Of a stretch of DNA of 64,000 nt, positions 51,742-60,590 are shown one piece after another. Under the pieces are notes generated by a model. It was not told the DNA's origin and made no database searches. It was given only the letters and a program-made list of their open reading frames with translations. Made by a program: the position numbers and the translations under genes. Position 1 is the stretch's first letter. Each line of letters starts with the position of its first letter. The DNA is from Cryobacterium sp. PH29-G1 (GTDB lineage Bacteria > Actinomycetota > Actinomycetes > Actinomycetales > Microbacteriaceae): NCBI RefSeq assembly GCF_030063365.1, contig NZ_JASISY010000007.1, positions 62,001-126,000 of the forward strand, written 5' to 3'.

Positions 51742-52911
51742 ATGCAACGCATTCTCAGGGAGCGCGACCGCCTCCTTCGAAGAGCGGTACAGGCGGCCGG
51801 ATTGAGCGGATCGGTCACGGCACTGGCGTGCCTTCTCGTGCCCGGCGGAATCGCCGACGATACCCGCCTCTGGGCGACCGCGCTCGTGCTCGTCCTGGCC
51901 GCTGCTCAATACCTGCTCGGCAACACCGGTGCCCTGCGTTGGGCCGTGGTGATCGTGCTCAGCGGTATGGCAATCATTTTACTTGTCGGACTGAACCGGC
52001 CCGTGGGCGTTTCGATGAACCTGATTGAGGAGAGCATCATCGGAACGGTCTCGACTGCCCCCGTGTGCGCGGTGGCCGCAGTGCTCCTGACCAGCCCGCG
52101 CCGGGTGCTTCTGCTCGCCTTGTTCTTCGGTCTCATCTTCACGAGCGTGACCGTGGTGACCGTTGATGCACCCGATCGCACGGTCATGCTGGTCCTCACG
52201 GTCAGCATGTGGGTGGCCTTCACCCTCGTATCCTGGTGGATCGCACAGAGCGTGCCACGGGTGATGCACCGCATCGCAGCGATCGGGCGCGCACACCGCG
52301 CCGAACGGCACGCGAGCGAGCTGGAAGCCCAGCGCCGACAGGATGCCCGGCTACTGCACGACACCGTGCTGGCGACCCTCACCCTGCTGGCCCACTCCGG
52401 TGTGGGGGTGAGCCCGGCCGCCCTGCAAAAACAGGCCGGCGACGACGCCCGACTGCTGCGTCAGTTGCGCCTCGGCGGTCTGCCCACCCCGCGCCGTTCC
52501 GGCGGATACAATCTCGAGCCGGCAACGGTGCTCACCCTCGGCGACACCCTCGACGCCGTGCGCCAACGTTTTGAACGACTGGGACTCACGGTGCACTGGC
52601 ACGGCAGCGGCCAGGTGCAGTTGTACAGCAACGTGCTGGATTCTTTCCTGCTCGCCCTCTCGGAATGTCTCGAAAACGTGCGCCGTCATTCCGGGGTTGA
52701 CGAGGCTGACGTGACGATAACGGATGACGACACCACCGTTCGCGCCATGGTCACCGACACCGGGGTCGGCTTCGACCTCGGTCAGGTCGGTTCCGAACGG
52801 CTGGGAGTGGCCGAATCGGTCGTCGCCCGGCTGCGGGATGTCGGCGGCAATGCCCGTCTGTTCTCCTCGCCCGGCTCTGGAACGACGGTTGTGTTGGAGG
52901 TTCCCAAGTGA
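51742..52911 (+). CDS. Membrane sensor histidine kinase (NarL-partner type)
   Basis: A 389-aa protein with a short N-terminus, about five to six membrane helices (residues 15-170), a helical linker, and a HisKA_3-like dimerisation segment RRQDARLLHDTVLATLTLLA with the phosphorylated His near 206. The ATPase domain has the N box ALSECLENVRRHSGV, the G1 box DTGVGFDLGQVGSERLG and a late GSGTTVVLEVP. The type pairs with LuxR-domain response regulators, and one is encoded two genes downstream. The middle gene of the set starts inside its stop (GTGA). Confidence 0.86.
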   Translation: MQRILRERDRLLRRAVQAAGLSGSVTALACLLVPGGIADDTRLWATALVLVLAAAQYLLGNTGALRWAVVIVLSGMAIILLVGLNRPVGVSMNLIEESIIGTVSTAPVCAVAAVLLTSPRRVLLLALFFGLIFTSVTVVTVDAPDRTVMLVLTVSMWVAFTLVSWWIAQSVPRVMHRIAAIGRAHRAERHASELEAQRRQDARLLHDTVLATLTLLAHSGVGVSPAALQKQAGDDARLLRQLRLGGLPTPRRSGGYNLEPATVLTLGDTLDAVRQRFERLGLTVHWHGSGQVQLYSNVLDSFLLALSECLENVRRHSGVDEADVTITDDDTTVRAMVTDTGVGFDLGQVGSERLGVAESVVARLRDVGGNARLFSSPGSGTTVVLEVPK

Positions 52912-54245
52912 GCCCCCTCAGCGATACCGCCCCCATCCCGATCCAGCCGCGGTCACGTGGCGTCGGCGCCCGTCTGCTCGGTGGCCCATCCGAACGCAGC
53001 TGGCCGCCGGCATCCGCTAACCGGAGAACGCGGGGTGACCTCTCGCCGCTGCGGTTTCCGAACACGATTCTGCGCGGCGACGGCCGGATCACAGTTTTCC
53101 GCTCGGACCAGAACGGATTGGGTGCGCGTCACCTCGGTATCGGCATGAGCATCAGCGGCGCCTGCATCGCGTTGTTCTTGCTCGTGCGGCTGCTTCTGCA
53201 GTGGGACCCGACGAATGTACCGGTGCTGAGCCTCCTCGCTTGGGCGATTCTGCTGGCCACCGCGGTGACCGTGAACCTCGTGGTGCACAAATTGGCATCC
53301 CGCCTGCCGCTCTGGCTGTTTGTGGCGGCCCTCGGCGCCTGCACAGCGGTCGTGGCGCTGGATCTGGCCGGATCGTGGGGGGTGGCCGGTACGGGGGATT
53401 TTCCCACCGCAGCACCCGCCGTGGGCGCTTTTCTGCTGTCGATCGTGACGCTACGGGAGACCGGCGAAATCACCATGGCGACCATCGCCCTCGGTTTGGC
53501 CATGAGCGTGGCGGCGCTGTTGGAAACGCACGACGATCTGCTCGCTCTCGGCCCGTACATCCTTTCCATCTCGCTCACGGTCGCGCCCCCGTTGGTCGGT
53601 GCCAGCATCGTTCAGGCCTTCCGGCGCATGGTGCAGCGCGAACTCGACCTCGTTTTGGTGCAGAGCACGGTATCGCAGCCGCGGTTCGCGGTCGGGATGC
53701 TCGCCTCCGAGCAGCTCGCCCGACTCGACCTCGATGCGGAGACCCTGCTCGACGATGTGGCGCAGGGCCGCACCGCACTGCCGCTGGCACCGTCCACAGC
53801 GACAACGGCCGCCTCGCTGGCCACCCAACTGCGGCATCACCTGATTGAAGGCCGCACCGAAACCTGGCTGCATCATGCCGTGACCGAGAGCGAATTTCTC
53901 GGCCCCGTCGTCGCGCTGAGCGATCCGAACGGCTTGGCCGGGCTGTTGTCGCCACCGCAACGTGATGGACTGTTGCTAACGATTTGGCTATTGATTGGGG
54001 ACACGGCGCGGTCCGGGGCATCCGTTTCCCTGCGGCTTGGACCGATTGCCCCCACACATGGGGCTGGGCCGCATCGCAAGGTGCGATTTCCCATTGAATT
54101 GACCACAACGGGGGTAGCCCGACGGCGTGTCGATCCCGAAACGTGGCAGGCAATTCGTGCGGTCGGCCCGCACGTGGACTCAAATAAAGCTGGAAGCTTG
54201 CGGGTAGACATCGAGTGCAGCGTTGACAATCCCACGGATGCCTAG
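52908..54245 (+). CDS. Membrane protein of a sensor-kinase operon, without a recognisable kinase core
   Basis: A 445-aa protein with an Arg-rich N-terminal tail (about 1-75), about six membrane helices (80-230) and a cytoplasmic C-terminal half. In topology it mirrors the preceding sensor kinase, but I see no HisKA His and no N or G1 box, only short traces (RRMVQRELDLVLVQSTVSQPR where the dimerisation helix would be). It is therefore most likely a degenerate kinase or a signal-sensing partner of the real one. It overlaps the kinase gene by four bases and is followed 45 bases later by the response regulator. Confidence 0.72.
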   Translation: MSPLSDTAPIPIQPRSRGVGARLLGGPSERSWPPASANRRTRGDLSPLRFPNTILRGDGRITVFRSDQNGLGARHLGIGMSISGACIALFLLVRLLLQWDPTNVPVLSLLAWAILLATAVTVNLVVHKLASRLPLWLFVAALGACTAVVALDLAGSWGVAGTGDFPTAAPAVGAFLLSIVTLRETGEITMATIALGLAMSVAALLETHDDLLALGPYILSISLTVAPPLVGASIVQAFRRMVQRELDLVLVQSTVSQPRFAVGMLASEQLARLDLDAETLLDDVAQGRTALPLAPSTATTAASLATQLRHHLIEGRTETWLHHAVTESEFLGPVVALSDPNGLAGLLSPPQRDGLLLTIWLLIGDTARSGASVSLRLGPIAPTHGAGPHRKVRFPIELTTTGVARRRVDPETWQAIRAVGPHVDSNKAGSLRVDIECSVDNPTDA

Positions 54246-54290
54246 CATTGGGGATATTGACGATAGGGTGCAGGCAGTAGGAGGCAGAAA

Positions 54291-54947
54291 ATGACGACAA
54301 CAGACCGTCCCATCCGTTTGGCCCTTGTTGATGACCACAGGATGCTTTTGGGTGCGCTCACTGAGTGGATCCGGAGCGCCGCTGACGACATCGAGATGGT
54401 GGCGGCGGTGACCACCTGGCCCGAGTTGCTGACGCATCCCGAGTTTCCGGTGGATGTCGTGCTGCTCGACCTCGATCTCAAAGACAACATTCCGGTGTCC
54501 CTGAAGATTTCCACGCTCAAGACCACGGGCGTGAAGACCGTGCTGATGAGCACCTATTCCGAACCGGCCCTCGTGCGTGAAGCGCTCGCTGCTGGCGCGC
54601 TCGGCTACCTCGTGAAGAGCGAGGAGGCCAGCATGATCGTCGACGCCATTCGCGCCGCGTACAACGGCAAGTCGTATATCTCGGCTGAGCTCGACTATGC
54701 GCTCAACTCCACCGAGAACGTTGAGGGCCCCCGCCTCAGCGCCCAGGAACGTCGGGTCATGGCGCTCTACGGTGCCGGCGAACCGGTGAAGGCCGTCGCC
54801 TACCAGCTCGGCATCTCCGAGGAGACCGCCAAAAGCTATCTCAAGCGCATTCGCGAGAAGTACCGTCTGGCCGGTTACGATGTGGGAACCAAGGTGGCGC
54901 TGCGCAAGCGTGCCATCCACGACGGCATCCTGCTACAGACCGACTAG
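54291..54947 (+). CDS. NarL/FixJ-type response regulator
   Basis: A 218-aa two-domain regulator. The receiver domain has the acidic pocket LVDDHRMLLG and phospho-Asp60 in VDVVLLDLDLK, with the switch Thr/Ser in VLMSTYS and Lys in GYLVKSEE. The C-terminal LuxR-type HTH is SAQERRVMALYGAGEPVKAV, then YQLGISEETAKSYLKRIREKY. It should be phosphorylated by the sensor kinase two genes upstream. Target genes are unknown; its own operon is one candidate. Confidence 0.9.
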   Translation: MTTTDRPIRLALVDDHRMLLGALTEWIRSAADDIEMVAAVTTWPELLTHPEFPVDVVLLDLDLKDNIPVSLKISTLKTTGVKTVLMSTYSEPALVREALAAGALGYLVKSEEASMIVDAIRAAYNGKSYISAELDYALNSTENVEGPRLSAQERRVMALYGAGEPVKAVAYQLGISEETAKSYLKRIREKYRLAGYDVGTKVALRKRAIHDGILLQTD

Positions 54948-54967
54948 ACCGCAGCATCCGCTTCACC

Positions 54968-54994
54968 GACCGGCCACCTTTTTGGGAGCCGGTC
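54968..54994. terminator. Inverted repeat between convergent response-regulator and MFS genes
   Basis: GACCGGC (54968-54974) and GCCGGTC (54988-54994) enclose a CCACCTTTTTGGG-type centre that can pair further. It is the only hairpin in the short gap between the two stops. Confidence 0.5.
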
Positions 54995-55001
54995 AACTGC
55001 G

Positions 55002-56279
55002 TTAACGCTGGCGGATGACCGGGTTGAGCTGCGTACCGTAGGGGACGTGCCGGCCGTTCAGGCGGCGCCGACGATCGATGTTGAAGGTGCTCAGCGTCAG
55101 CAGCACGCCGATCGCGCTGAGCCCCACGCCGATCCAGACCGGGGCGAGATAACCCAGGCCCGCCGCGATGGCGACGCCGCCCAGGGCCGCGCCGAGCGCG
55201 TTACCGACGTTGAGTGCGGAATGGTTGAGCGCGGCGGCGAGGGATTGGCTCTCGTGCGCAACATCCATCAGCCGGGCCTGAATGGTCGGTGACAGCGCGG
55301 ATGCCGCGGCGCCGACCAGGAACATGCCCACGAGCAGCCCGGCCAGGAACTGCGCCGACAGGCCGAGGGTGACCAGCGCGATGATGAGCACGCCGAAGGA
55401 GAGGTACATCGTGCGGCGCACGCTCCAGTCGGCCAGTGCTCCCCCGGCAAAGTTGCCGACGGTCATCCCGAGCCCGACGACGACCAGAATGAGCGGGACC
55501 GCCGCGGCGTCCAGTCCGGTGATCTCCATCACGAGCGGCGCCACGTAGGTGTACACGGCGAACAGACCGCCGAACCCGATCGCTCCAATCGACAACGTCA
55601 TCCACACCTGCAGGCTGCGGAAGGCCCGCAACTCGGCGCGCATGGTGGCCTTGGGATTGCCGTCCTGGAACGGCACCAGAAGGGCGACGGCCACGAAGGT
55701 GAGGGCGAAAATTGCGGCCACGACGAGGTAGGCCACGCGCCACCCGCTGGTCTGACCGATCCAGGTGATCGTGGGCACCCCGATGACGTTGGAGATGGTC
55801 AGCCCACTCAGCACGATGGCGATGCCGCGGGCCCGTTTGCCGGGACCCATCAGGTGTGCGGCCACGAGCGATGCAATGCCGAAGTAGGCGCCGTGCGGGA
55901 GTCCGGCGATGAACCGGGCGGCAAGCACGGTCTCGAAGGTGGGCAGCAGCGCCGAGGCGACGGTACCGAGCGTGAACGCGGTCAGCAGGGCGAGCAGCAG
56001 CTGTTTGCGGGGCCAGCGAGCGGCGGAAGCGGCGATTGTCGGTGCTCCGACGACGACACCGAGGGCGTAGGCCGAGATAAGCCAGCCGGCTTTCGCGTTG
56101 GCGGCATCCGGGGCGCTGGCGTACAGGCCCGGAAGCAGGTCGGCGGCGAGGTTCGGCAACAGCCCCATGGCGACGAATTCGGTCGCGCCGATGCCGAACC
56201 CGCCCAGGGCGAGGGCGAGCAGGGCAAAACGAATTCGGGTCGACGACAGTTGCGTCGACCCGTCAGGAGTCAGGGGCAT
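55002..56279 (-). CDS. MFS transporter (DHA1 group, AraJ/YdhP-like)
   Basis: A 425-aa 12-helix major-facilitator protein with the DHA1 family start GGFGIGATEFVAMGLLPNLA and motif B/C-like stretches (RFIAGLPHGAYFGIASLVA; GGALADWSVRRTMYLSF with motif A between helices). Members efflux small molecules such as arabinose-like sugars, purine nucleosides, or drugs. The gene is alone; a long tetranucleotide array begins 52 bases upstream of its start, in its promoter region. Confidence 0.9.
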   Translation of the reverse strand: MPLTPDGSTQLSSTRIRFALLALALGGFGIGATEFVAMGLLPNLAADLLPGLYASAPDAANAKAGWLISAYALGVVVGAPTIAASAARWPRKQLLLALLTAFTLGTVASALLPTFETVLAARFIAGLPHGAYFGIASLVAAHLMGPGKRARGIAIVLSGLTISNVIGVPTITWIGQTSGWRVAYLVVAAIFALTFVAVALLVPFQDGNPKATMRAELRAFRSLQVWMTLSIGAIGFGGLFAVYTYVAPLVMEITGLDAAAVPLILVVVGLGMTVGNFAGGALADWSVRRTMYLSFGVLIIALVTLGLSAQFLAGLLVGMFLVGAAASALSPTIQARLMDVAHESQSLAAALNHSALNVGNALGAALGGVAIAAGLGYLAPVWIGVGLSAIGVLLTLSTFNIDRRRRLNGRHVPYGTQLNPVIRQR

Positions 56280-56330
56280 GCAATAAGCCTAAGCCTGAAT
56301 TCGTCGGTTCGCGTTGAGTGAGCGATGCTC

Positions 56331-56489
<159 letters not shown>

Positions 56490-56615
56490 GCGCACACGCT
56501 GGCGTGGGTCGACGGCCACGTCGGGAAACTTGATCAGCGGATGCGGCGCCCCACCGACCTCTCACCGAGCGTGGCCCCTCGCGTTCACGGCGGTCAATCG
56601 CGACGAACTTGCGGC

Positions 56616-56727
56616 GCGGGAGTTGCGCCGGTGCGCGCGAGGCGCAACTCCCGCGCACTGGCGCAGCTCCCGCGGGACGCGTGGCGCGGGGGTACCGGCC
56701 AGGCCGGAACTCCCGCGCACTGGCGCA
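56616..56727. repeat. Palindromic repeat element, copy 2 with extra half-copy
   Basis: GCGGGAGTTGCGCC (56616-56629) and GGCGCAACTCCCGC (56641-56654) form a perfect 14-bp hairpin. AACTCCCGCGCACTGGCGCA, shared with the element at 46882-46923 apart from one base, occurs at 56646 and again at 56708. Confidence 0.88.
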
Positions 56728-56798
56728 ATTCCCGCGCCGCCGCACCTCCACCCGACCGCTGGAGCGAGCATAGGCGCCAGCCTGCTCGCGCGGGCTGT

Positions 56799-57101
56799 CT
56801 AGGCGTCGAGGGCGGTTTCCAGGCGCTCGAGCTTGCCAGTCAGCTCTCCGGTATGGCCGGGACGGATGTCAGCCTTCAGCACGAGGGAAACGCGCGGTCC
56901 GAAAGCGCCCACCGCCTCCGTCGCCGCCTTGATCAAGGCAAAGACCTCGTCCCAGTCGCCCTCGATGGTGGTGAACATGGAATCGGTGTGGTTCGGCAGA
57001 CCGGATTCACGCACGATGCGCACCGCGGCAGCGACCGCGTCGTGCACGGATCCCTGCGAGTCAGCGGCGACGGACGGGGCGACAGAAAATGCTACGAGCA
57101 T
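56799..57101 (-). CDS. Thiamine-binding protein, DUF77/MTH1187 family
   Basis: A 100-aa protein of the small ferredoxin-like DUF77 fold: MLVAFSVAPSV at the start, HTDSMFTTIEGDWDEVFALI in the middle and ADIRPGHTGELTGKLERLE at the end match the family well. Members bind thiamine or its derivatives in the cytoplasm; the role is not known. AAGGAA precedes the ATG. It begins nine bases after the GT87-like gene and is likely in the same transcript. Confidence 0.9.
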   Translation of the reverse strand: MLVAFSVAPSVAADSQGSVHDAVAAAVRIVRESGLPNHTDSMFTTIEGDWDEVFALIKAATEAVGAFGPRVSLVLKADIRPGHTGELTGKLERLETALDA

Positions 57102-57110
57102 GTGGGTTCC

Positions 57111-58454
57111 TTAGGTGTGGTGGTCGATGGCATGAGTGGTGGGGCCGGCTGAAGCAGACGGTGTCGAGTCAGACGGTGTCGAGTCAGACGGTGTCGAGTC
57201 AGACGGTGTCGAGTCAGACGGTGCTCCGGTGAGGCGATACAGGGAGTGCAACGCCCAGCCGAGCAGCACGAATTCGAGCAGGTTGCGCAGGCTGAGCACG
57301 AACACCAAAATCGGGTTGGCCACGAGGACCCAGTCGTACAGGGTGGGGTAGATGATCTGCGTGAGCGCGGCGAGCACCAGCCCGAGCAGCGCCGGCATGC
57401 GCCAGGCCCGACCGTTCAGCACGAGTCCCAGGATGAGCGGTGCGGCGAACCAGCTGATGAACTGCGGCGAACCGACCTTGTTGAACGCGATCAGGGTCGC
57501 CGTCAACGCGAGCGTCAGCGGCGGCAGGACCGCCAACCAGCCGGCGCCGCGTCGCTGGGCGCGCACGCCGAGCAGGAGCACCATAGCGGCGGCCAGCGCC
57601 AACAACGGGGTCATTGCGGCGCTCAGCGCGCTGGTGCCGGCACCGGCGACCTGAAACGTGAGAATCTGCCGGTCGTAGTAGACAAAACTGCCGGGCACGC
57701 CGAACGCAGCCTGCCACAGCCACGGCACGGCCACGGGCGATTCGATTTGGATCCCCCGGCCCGCCTGTTCGCCCACAAAACTCAACACGTGCAGGCCGCT
57801 GCCTCGGCTCAGGCTGAGCGTCGCGGCCACGGCGACGACCGCGGCGGTCGCGGCTGCGGCGACCCCGAGGATGTGCCAGCGCTGTTTCGATGCCACAAAC
57901 AGGGCGGCGAGCGCCGCAACGGGCCAGATTTTGATCCAGGTTGCGATCGTGAGCAGCACCGTGCCGCAGAGCGGCCGGCGCCGTAACCAGAGCAGGGCCA
58001 CGATGCACACTGGCACCGTAACGGAGTCGATGCGCACGAGTGCGATCGGGCCGAGCAGGGCCAGAAACAGCAGCCACCACCGCGCCACGGCCCACTGCGA
58101 GCGGTGGCGCAGGAGCACGTAGAAGGCCCCGGCGTTCAACGCACACACCAGCGCGAACCAGGTGCCGAGGTACGCCGGGCCGCCGAGCGCGTACGCGGCG
58201 ACCACCGGCACGAGGGCCAGCACCGGGTAGACGAAGTCCTCCGTGATTCCCACGATGCTGCCCAGGCCGGCGTTCGCGGCCCAGCCGCGATAGACGCCCT
58301 CCACATCGCCGAGCGGATAGCCCGGGCCGAACAGGGCCAAGCCGATCAGCAACAGGTGCACGAGCACGAATGCCGACCACAGGGCGGTCAGCGGATGCCG
58401 CGGTTGCCGCAGGCTCCAGCGGCCCGCTGGCCGGATCTTGTCGTGAATTCGCAC
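57111..58454 (-). CDS. GT87-like membrane glycosyltransferase
   Basis: A 447-aa membrane protein with about ten to twelve helices and a short first external loop containing the acid pair GDVEGVYRGWAA typical of GT-C fold transferases (DUF2029/GT87, mannosyltransferases using polyprenyl-phosphate sugars). The later FNKVGSPQFISWFAAP is a family signature. The tail after the last helix is a pentapeptide repeat (PSDST, about five copies) with no fold. GTG start at 58454. Natural acceptor unknown; lipoglycan or cell-wall glycan building is the usual role. Confidence 0.82.
   Translation of the reverse strand: MRIHDKIRPAGRWSLRQPRHPLTALWSAFVLVHLLLIGLALFGPGYPLGDVEGVYRGWAANAGLGSIVGITEDFVYPVLALVPVVAAYALGGPAYLGTWFALVCALNAGAFYVLLRHRSQWAVARWWLLFLALLGPIALVRIDSVTVPVCIVALLWLRRRPLCGTVLLTIATWIKIWPVAALAALFVASKQRWHILGVAAAATAAVVAVAATLSLSRGSGLHVLSFVGEQAGRGIQIESPVAVPWLWQAAFGVPGSFVYYDRQILTFQVAGAGTSALSAAMTPLLALAAAMVLLLGVRAQRRGAGWLAVLPPLTLALTATLIAFNKVGSPQFISWFAAPLILGLVLNGRAWRMPALLGLVLAALTQIIYPTLYDWVLVANPILVFVLSLRNLLEFVLLGWALHSLYRLTGAPSDSTPSDSTPSDSTPSDSTPSASAGPTTHAIDHHT
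57157..57223 (-). repeat. 15-bp in-frame tandem repeat at the 3' end of the GT87-like gene
   Basis: GACGGTGTCGAGTCA is repeated four times exactly from 57157 to 57216, with a partial fifth. It encodes the PSDST pentapeptides of the C-terminal tail. Confidence 0.94.
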
Positions 58455-58518
58455 GCTTTACTTTGCCACAGCCAGGCGAGCGAATGTACTCCGCCCGCTG
58501 AGACCGCGTTTCTCCCTG

Positions 58519-59394
58519 CTAGCGGGTCGGGCGGGGGCCGGGATCGATCCCGTGGTCCAGAAGCGCGGCGACAACGCGCGGCACGGTCTCGGCCACGTCC
58601 AGGGCCGCGATCGGGCCGCCGCGGGAGGCCAGTTTGGCGGCTTCGGCGTGCAGGAACGCGGCGGTCGCGGCGAGCGGGGCGAGGGAGGCGGCATCCGCTT
58701 CGAGCTGGTCAGCATGGGTGGCCAGGAGCGCACCGAGAATGCCGCCGAGAACGTCGCCCGACCCGGCCGTGGCGAGCCAGGCCGGCCCGGTCGACACGGT
58801 CAGCAGGGCTCCTGCCGGCGAGGCCACGTGGGTGACGGCCCCCTTGAGCAACACCGTCACGTCGAACAGGCGCGCGGCGCGAATCGCCCACTCGCCCGGG
58901 TTCGCGGCAATCTGCGAGGCGGAACCCGGCTTGGCTTCATCGGCGAGCATCACGGCCAGTTCGCCGGCGTGCGGTGTGATCACGGTCGGTCCGATCCCGT
59001 GCGAGACCAGGTCGAGGGCGCCCGCGTCCAGCACCGTGGGTAGTCCCTCGGCGAGGGCGAGGTCGAGGTGCGCGGTGGTGGCATCCGTTCGGGTGCCGGC
59101 GTTGATTCCGGAGCCCAGCAGCCAGGCCTGCACGCGGCCGGGTACGGTCACGATCTCGGGTCGGCGCTGGAGAACGAGCGTCTCGGCTCGACGCGGTCCG
59201 AGGTAGCGCACCATGCCGAGGCCGGTGCGCACGGCCGCCTCGACGCCGAGCACGGCGGCACCGGGGTAGTCCTTGGAACCGGTGCGCACCCCGAGCACGC
59301 CGCGGGAATACTTGTCGTCATCGGCCTGGGGCCGGTAGATCCAGTCGCGGGCCTGTTCGGCCTCCCATTCGAGCCAGCCGCGCGGTTTCACCAT
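58519..59394 (-). CDS. nnrD: ADP-dependent NAD(P)H-hydrate dehydratase
   Basis: A ribokinase-like enzyme of 291 aa that repairs hydrated NAD(P)H. Motifs are KYSRGVLGVRTGSKDYPGAA near the start, PTVITPHAGELA and the nucleotide-binding end TAGSGDVLGGILGALLA with the catalytic Asp. It lacks the N-terminal epimerase domain (NnrE) that many bacteria fuse to it, so a separate epimerase is expected elsewhere. Confidence 0.93.
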   Translation of the reverse strand: MVKPRGWLEWEAEQARDWIYRPQADDDKYSRGVLGVRTGSKDYPGAAVLGVEAAVRTGLGMVRYLGPRRAETLVLQRRPEIVTVPGRVQAWLLGSGINAGTRTDATTAHLDLALAEGLPTVLDAGALDLVSHGIGPTVITPHAGELAVMLADEAKPGSASQIAANPGEWAIRAARLFDVTVLLKGAVTHVASPAGALLTVSTGPAWLATAGSGDVLGGILGALLATHADQLEADAASLAPLAATAAFLHAEAAKLASRGGPIAALDVAETVPRVVAALLDHGIDPGPRPTR

Positions 59395-59513
59395 GCCTCC
59401 ACGATAGGTCGTTTTGTTCGGCGCTGGAACCCGGTGTGCTCGGTTCGGGTGCCTGTGCCAGCCCTGCGTCAGCCCTGCGCCAGCCGCGGGTTTCGCGGCC
59501 GACGCGGCGCGTG

Positions 59514-60590
59514 CTAGTCGCGGCGGGTGGCGTCTTGTACTTCGCCGACCAGCTCCTCGATGATGTCCTCCAGGAAGAGCACGCCGGTGGTCTCGCCCTC
59601 GGCGGTGAACGACCGCGCGAGGTGCGCACCGGAGCGGCGCATAGTGGCGAGGGCGTCCTCGAGGTCGGTGTCTTCGAAAATAGAAATCAGGGTACGGATG
59701 CGCTTGGCCGGGATCCGCCCCGCATAGCTGTCCGGTGCACTCAGCGTTCCGGTGCCCACCGCAGCCGATGCAACATCGAGGTCGAGCACGTCCTTCAGGT
59801 GCACGTACCCGGTGAGGTGGCCCTCGGCGTCGGCGAGAACGTAACGGGAAAATCCGTGACGGGTGACGGCCTTCTCGACATCGGCCGGCGTGGCCGACTC
59901 GGGCAGGCTGACCAGGGCGCCGAGGCCAACGGCCACGTCGCGCACCTTGCGGTTGGTGAACTCGAATGCCGCGCTGAGGGCGCCGGTCCCATCGCTCAGC
60001 ACGCCCTCACGGGTGGACTGCGAGACGATCGTGGCGACCTCGTCGAGCGTGTACGCGCTCGTCGCCTCGTTCTTGGGCTGCACCCCGAACAGGCGCAACA
60101 CGCCGTTGGCGAGCGCGTTGAGGGCGACAATGAGCGGTTTGAAGACGCGTGCGACGAACACGAGCGGCGGCGCGAGCAGCAGAACAGCACGGTCCGGAAC
60201 CGAGAACGACAGGTTCTTCGGCACCATCTCGCCGAACACGACGTGCAGGTAGGAGACCAGCAGCAGCGCCACAACGAAGGCGATCGTGCCGATCACCGGG
60301 TCGGGCAGCCCGGTCAGGCCCAGCGGAGCCTCGAGCAGGTGGTGAATCGCCGGCTCGGACACGTTCAAAATGAGCAGCGAACACACCGTGATGCCCAGCT
60401 GGGAGGTCGCGAGCATGAGCGTTGCGTGTTCCATCGCCCACAGCGCGGTCTTGGCACTACGCTTTCCGGCTTCGGCAAGCGGTTCGATCTGGGAGCGGCG
60501 GGCCGAGATGACGGCAAATTCCGCTCCGACGAAGAAGGCGTTGGCCGCGAGAAGCACGACCAACCAGGCAAGTCCGGCCCAGTCGCTCAT
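59514..60590 (-). CDS. CNNM/DUF21 and CBS-domain membrane protein (second of a pair)
   Basis: A 358-aa HlyC/CorC-family protein. The DUF21 membrane domain (about 1-190) starts WAGLAWLVVLLAANAFFVGAEFAVISARR with the polar FVGAEFA signature. A CBS pair follows (around 210-345, with DRFSRYVLADAEG-like FSRYVLADAEGHLTGYVHLKD and GVLFLEDIIEELVGEV). The C-terminal CorC_HlyC domain of its neighbour is missing. Such proteins are linked to magnesium or cobalt export; direct evidence here is lacking. It overlaps the preceding gene by four bases. Confidence 0.88.
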   Translation of the reverse strand: MSDWAGLAWLVVLLAANAFFVGAEFAVISARRSQIEPLAEAGKRSAKTALWAMEHATLMLATSQLGITVCSLLILNVSEPAIHHLLEAPLGLTGLPDPVIGTIAFVVALLLVSYLHVVFGEMVPKNLSFSVPDRAVLLLAPPLVFVARVFKPLIVALNALANGVLRLFGVQPKNEATSAYTLDEVATIVSQSTREGVLSDGTGALSAAFEFTNRKVRDVAVGLGALVSLPESATPADVEKAVTRHGFSRYVLADAEGHLTGYVHLKDVLDLDVASAAVGTGTLSAPDSYAGRIPAKRIRTLISIFEDTDLEDALATMRRSGAHLARSFTAEGETTGVLFLEDIIEELVGEVQDATRRD

